Source: Azadirachta indica
Lineage: Eukaryota; Streptophyta; Magnoliopsida; Sapindales; Meliaceae
DNA: 64,000 bases
Assembly (NCBI GenBank): GCA_022749755.1
Contig: CM040448.1
Span: forward strand, 4,090,481 to 4,154,480
Direction: 5' to 3'
Positions 60,241 to 64,000 of the stretch are shown here, in pieces (within the stretch, counting starts at the first letter, position 1; each line of letters begins with the position of its first letter). The position numbers were made by a program, and so were the translations under genes. The notes beneath the pieces were generated by a model. It ran no database searches. It had not been told where the DNA came from and saw only the letters and a program-made list of their open reading frames with translations.

Positions 60241-61689
60241 ATGGCCAAGAGCGGCAAACGACGCCACCACGATGACCTTTCTCCGGACCTAAACAAGAAA
60301 CGAAAGCGTCCCATTTTCATTTCGTATCTCGACATTCCAAACTTGCCCCCGGCGATTAAGCTTCTCTGCGAAATCATCGCAAACACTCCTTCTCAAGCTA
60401 TAGAAAAGATTCTTGACGAAACCCACATAAGGATTTCTCAGGAAACTGTTGAAGAAGTCCTCAAGCTCTCTTATGCGCACCCGGGTGCTGCTGTCAGGTT
60501 CTTTCGCTGGTCAGCTTATAAGTTGAATGATAAGCATAGTCCTTATGCTTGGAATCTTGTAGTTGACTTGTTGGGTAAAAATTCTCACTTTGATGCTATG
60601 TGGGATGCCATTAGGTCTATGAAGAAAGAAGGTTTGCTTTCTTTAGCTACTTTCGCTTCTGTTTTTAGTAGTTATGTTATCGCTGATAGAGTTAGAGATG
60701 CTATTATGACTTTTGATGTTATGGAACAGTATGGCTGTAAGCAAGATATCATTGCATTGAATTCCTTATTGAGTGCCATTTGTAGAGATGGGAAAACGGT
60801 GCATGCTTCTGAGTTCTTGCATGTAGTTAATGGTAGGATTAGGGCTGACGCTGATACATATGCCATATTACTAGAAGGGTGGGAAAAGGAAGGTGATGTG
60901 GTTTGTGCAAAGAAAACTTTTGCGGATATGGTGGTTGATATTGGGTGGGATCCCAACAATGTGCCTGCTTATGATTCATTTTTGAATACTTTGCTTAAGA
61001 GTCGTGATGGGATTTATGAGGCTGTGAATTCTTTGAAAAGAATGATAGATCGTGGTTGTCGTCCAGGCATAAAGTTTTTCAAGGTTGCACTTGAGGAATG
61101 CTTGAAGGGTCATGATGTGAGAGGAGCTGAGCTAATTTGGGAGGCAATGGTGGTGCGAATTGGTTTTAGACCCGATACTCAGATGTATAATACTAAAATT
61201 ACATTATATTGTTATTCTAATAAAATTGACGCAGCTATAAAATTACTCGATGAAATGGTTTATAATGGGGCGTTCCCAGATAGGCAAACGTATAATGTAT
61301 TATTTCAGTTCTTGATTAAGTCTAGAAAGTTGAAGGAAGCTTCAGTGTTATTCAATGAGATGGTTAAAAATGAGTGTGTTTTGAATCATGATAATTGCCG
61401 AGCAGCAGTTAGGGTTTACATGGATTCCAGTGACCCTTATATGGCTATAAAAATATGGAAATACATGATTGAGAATCACCAGTCTGATTTGGCTGAGAGT
61501 GGTAATTTATTGGTGGTTGGGCTTTGTGATATGCATATGTTCCCAGAAGCTGCTAAGTATGCTAGGGCTATGGCTGAAAAAGGAATCCAGCTGACACCTT
61601 CCTCATTGTTAAAGTTGAAACAGAGCCTTATCAAGGGAAGAAAAGAAATTTTGTACGAAGAAATTTTGAGAAAGAGCAAAGCTCATTAG
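60241..61689 (+). CDS. P-class pentatricopeptide repeat (PPR) protein
   Basis: An intronless frame of 482 residues, typical of plant PPR genes. From about residue 102 to the C-terminus there are ~10 consecutive PPR motifs of 34-36 residues, recognisable by N/T-Y-N..L....-K..-A..L..EM...G..PD patterns, for example YNVLFQFLIKSRKLKEASVL and MYNTKITLYCYSNKIDAAIK. No E, DYW or other C-terminal domain follows, so it is P class. Such proteins bind single-stranded RNA one base per repeat and act in processing, stability or translation of organelle transcripts. The N-terminus (MAKSGKRRHH, then KKRKR at 19-23) is not a classic mitochondrial presequence and contains a nuclear-localisation-like basic cluster; it could still be ambiguous. 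The start at 60241 is the first ATG after the leader; no earlier in-frame ATG with better context is seen. Confidence 0.93.
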   Translation: MAKSGKRRHHDDLSPDLNKKRKRPIFISYLDIPNLPPAIKLLCEIIANTPSQAIEKILDETHIRISQETVEEVLKLSYAHPGAAVRFFRWSAYKLNDKHSPYAWNLVVDLLGKNSHFDAMWDAIRSMKKEGLLSLATFASVFSSYVIADRVRDAIMTFDVMEQYGCKQDIIALNSLLSAICRDGKTVHASEFLHVVNGRIRADADTYAILLEGWEKEGDVVCAKKTFADMVVDIGWDPNNVPAYDSFLNTLLKSRDGIYEAVNSLKRMIDRGCRPGIKFFKVALEECLKGHDVRGAELIWEAMVVRIGFRPDTQMYNTKITLYCYSNKIDAAIKLLDEMVYNGAFPDRQTYNVLFQFLIKSRKLKEASVLFNEMVKNECVLNHDNCRAAVRVYMDSSDPYMAIKIWKYMIENHQSDLAESGNLLVVGLCDMHMFPEAAKYARAMAEKGIQLTPSSLLKLKQSLIKGRKEILYEEILRKSKAH

Positions 61690-64000
61690 ATAGGTCAGGT
61701 CTTTTCTTTCTCTTCTCAGTATGTCAATATCAGTATCTAACTTGCTTCTTTTCTTGAATATGAACATTGTTGTTTATTACGGAAAACAATTAGACAGTGG
61801 TGTTAAATGGCTGTTACGCCATCTTTTTTGTCCATTTAATTTCTATGCTTGTATAGCTAAAGTAGAGAACATGAAATACCTGTTTTTGGGGTTTGCTAAT
61901 GAATAGCCTTCTTTATCCAATTGGCTTATTTTGGCTAAATTTCTTATTTACTTTTGAACCTTTATGCAAGGGTTTTTGCTGCCTCTTAATTTGGAACTCA
62001 ATTCCATATAGCACTTTCTGGTGAAAATAAAAGCAATATGTATAAATAACATTCTAGAAAATATTTTGTTGCATGCAATCTAATGCATTGAAGTAATGTT
62101 TTCCTTTCATTAGTTTTTTTTATCTAGTGCATTTTTAGATCCTTAAACTGCATTGAAATTGTGACTTGTTGCGTGGTGTGAATTTGGAGACACATGTACC
62201 ACTACCCCATTTGGCTTTAGCTGACTTATTAGCTTACATCTTTTTATTACTTTTAGCCTTTCTGTATTCGCAAGTTGGTGAGACAAGTCCTAGATGCTGA
62301 TCTCAATGACTTGCATTTAAAATGTGTTTCAAGAGAACGTTTTATTCAAAAATGGAAATGTTGTCGCATTTACCTCTCTTAAAATGGGATATAGGGTCTT
62401 ACATTCGATAAATTCAGTGCAGAAATACCTGAATTTGTAAAATGGGTTCTAAATAATGTACAACTGTGACTATCATGAAATGGAGCTAATTTGAGTCTCC
62501 AAATCACATGCTAGTCTTCTATACTGTAACCTTACTTAGAAGCAGCAAAAGACATCAAGAATTTTATTTTTTTGACAAATATGTCAAATCAATATAAAAA
62601 AGGGACATTTGATGTCCAAACTAAAAATTAATTGCTAGTTTGTCTTTAAAATTAAATGGGTATGATGTGGAACATAGATGGGAGCACTTTGTGTTTTTGC
62701 AGGTTAAATGCAGGAACACTTTTACTAATTAAGGATAAATACTGCTTAGAACTAAATCTCATTTCTGATGCTGCTGGAAATAAATGTGCATGGTTTTTTT
62801 TTTTCTTTTTTAAATGAATGGACAAAGAAGAGGGGGAACACCTGAGGCCGAAAAATATTTACTTTTGTTAGAGCAATTAAGGACAGAACCTGCCCTGAAC
62901 ATCATCAAAGATTAGGAGAACTTCCCTCAAACTGGAAGCCTTAATATTTGCTTTTTCCTGTCTTCCTATTGTTTATTTTAATGTACTCCAAGGACCTCAT
63001 GTACAATGCACAGACTCTTACTACATAATGAAAAGCTTCTTAATTTTGTTTTCCTTGGATAAGAGCAGGCCATGCAATAATTCTTTCGTCTATATACAGC
63101 AATGTCATTCCTATCTGCAAATTTTTTGAACGGATGTCTACTTTGATTCCTTGCAAGTATGGATGGATGTCTTCCCTTAATACCAGTCCATATTTTGAAG
63201 TACATTGAAATCAAAATGAACCTGGCCACTTCAACATTTTATCTGTAACAGCTGTGGCATCTATTGTTTTTTTGATTGAATGAGATCTTGAGTTTTAAGT
63301 GTGTCAGATGTCAGTGCCTTGAAGTAAACTTTCCGACATTTCTACTCTGTATTTGAGCATTTGTTACAAAAAGCCTTCTAGTGAAACTTTAGTGGAGCAA
63401 TTCTCTGCTATCTGCATGACGTAAGATAGATCATCAATTATTCTTCATATTAGAGGCTACCTGAAGAAACTCAAGAAACTTCCTGGTTTCAAATTCCTAA
63501 TTCCAGATATGCAGCCTTCAATGAGTGGAATAGTAGCTAGCATATGGAAATAAATGGCATCGTGTCTTTTTCATAAACATTAGGTGCAAGGCATTGTTGG
63601 TTGGGATTTTGAATTCACAAATTTATGGCATTTCTTTAGAAGAGGCATTTTTGGCTTGGTTTAAAATTAGGGGGTTGTATCTTTTGATCTTCCATGTATG
63701 TTTTGTAGGTTTGTGAAGAGAACTTGAATGCAGCGTTAGTTTCTTTTGATTTGTAATCTGGATTATGTGCTGTATCAAAGTGTGGGGGCTTGCTATACTT
63801 CCATGGTTCTTGTTTCATGTTATAAATTTTATGTCTAATATTATGAACAGTGAAGTTTGAAGTATGACATACATAGTATACAGAAACCTGGATGTAACTT
63901 AGACGAGGATGATAATTTCATCCTTTGGTGACTGTCTCCGCATTACTTCTGGGTTTGGCCTTAGATGTTTGTTCTTCATGAATTTTCTTCTCAGCGAGTG
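61690..64000. other. Downstream of the PPR gene, non-coding
   Basis: The first few hundred bases should be the PPR 3' UTR. The rest has fairly even composition (less AT-extreme than 53-60 kb), with occasional acceptor-like sites such as TTTTTGCAG|GTTAAATGCAGG at ~62702, but no recognisable coding exon. It could be a long or spliced 3' UTR, or the start of a neighbouring gene beyond the window. Confidence 0.4.

Noticed and set aside
63636..63818. Minus-strand frame of 60 residues near the right edge
   Set aside because: Low-complexity hydrophilic sequence with no family match; consistent with chance in AT-rich DNA.
1..64000. tRNA, rRNA, conserved miRNA or CRISPR array
   Set aside because: I looked for B-box-like pairs, common plant miRNA sequences and regularly spaced repeats; only the SINE-like and primer-binding-site-like relics turned up. 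A dedicated tRNA or miRNA scan could still find something I missed.

Overview
This is a window of plant nuclear DNA, very probably from a eudicot tree or shrub. The genes carry many short exons with GT-AG introns. The intergenic DNA is AT-rich and full of (TA)n, (GA)n and (CTT)n microsatellites and decayed mobile elements. The families are land-plant ones: DEG7, an NIP aquaporin, an RSL-type bHLH factor, a P-class PPR protein and a DRB dsRNA-binding protein. A Citrus-like rosid fits my impression of the proteins, but I cannot prove the species from sequence alone.

Layout. 0.75-1.2 kb: a small secreted proline-rich protein (+). 4.2-23.6 kb: one large gene on the minus strand with 24 coding exons, encoding an 1108-residue DEG7-type protease. 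I traced it exon by exon and the reading frame closes. 24.4-26.8 kb: a divergently transcribed six-exon gene for RNA polymerase subunit RPB6, which carries a one-base frame break in exon 4. The two genes share a 772 bp intergenic region that contains a telo-box, a CACGTG and GCCCA repeats. 27.5-29.2 kb: a relic cluster holding a fragment of an NIP aquaporin last exon and a wrecked receptor-like protein (LRR-RLP) pseudogene. 29.9-31.1 kb: an intact five-exon NIP aquaporin (-). 34.2-36.8 kb: a two-exon armadillo-repeat protein without a U-box (-). 36.8-45.6 kb: a gene-poor stretch with a SINE-like relic, local duplications and an orphan promoter-like cluster. 45.6-47.1 kb: a five-exon RSL class bHLH gene (-). 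50.3-53.2 kb: a two-dsRBD protein gene (-) whose 3' exon contains a Gly/Met/His/Pro repeat array interrupted by a frame break. 53.2-60.2 kb: gene-free DNA with three long imperfect inverted repeats (fold-back elements) and two tandem arrays. 60.2-61.7 kb: an intronless PPR gene (+). The remainder, to 64 kb, is non-coding as far as I can see.

The genes do not form a pathway; this is an ordinary plant gene neighbourhood. The points most worth a second look are the apparent frame breaks in RPB6 and in the dsRBD gene, the three fold-back elements, the RLP/NIP relic cluster, the PPR protein with an NLS-like start, and the orphan G-box/telo-box/site II cluster near 41.7-42.0 kb. I found no CRISPR array, no operon and no convincing RNA gene.
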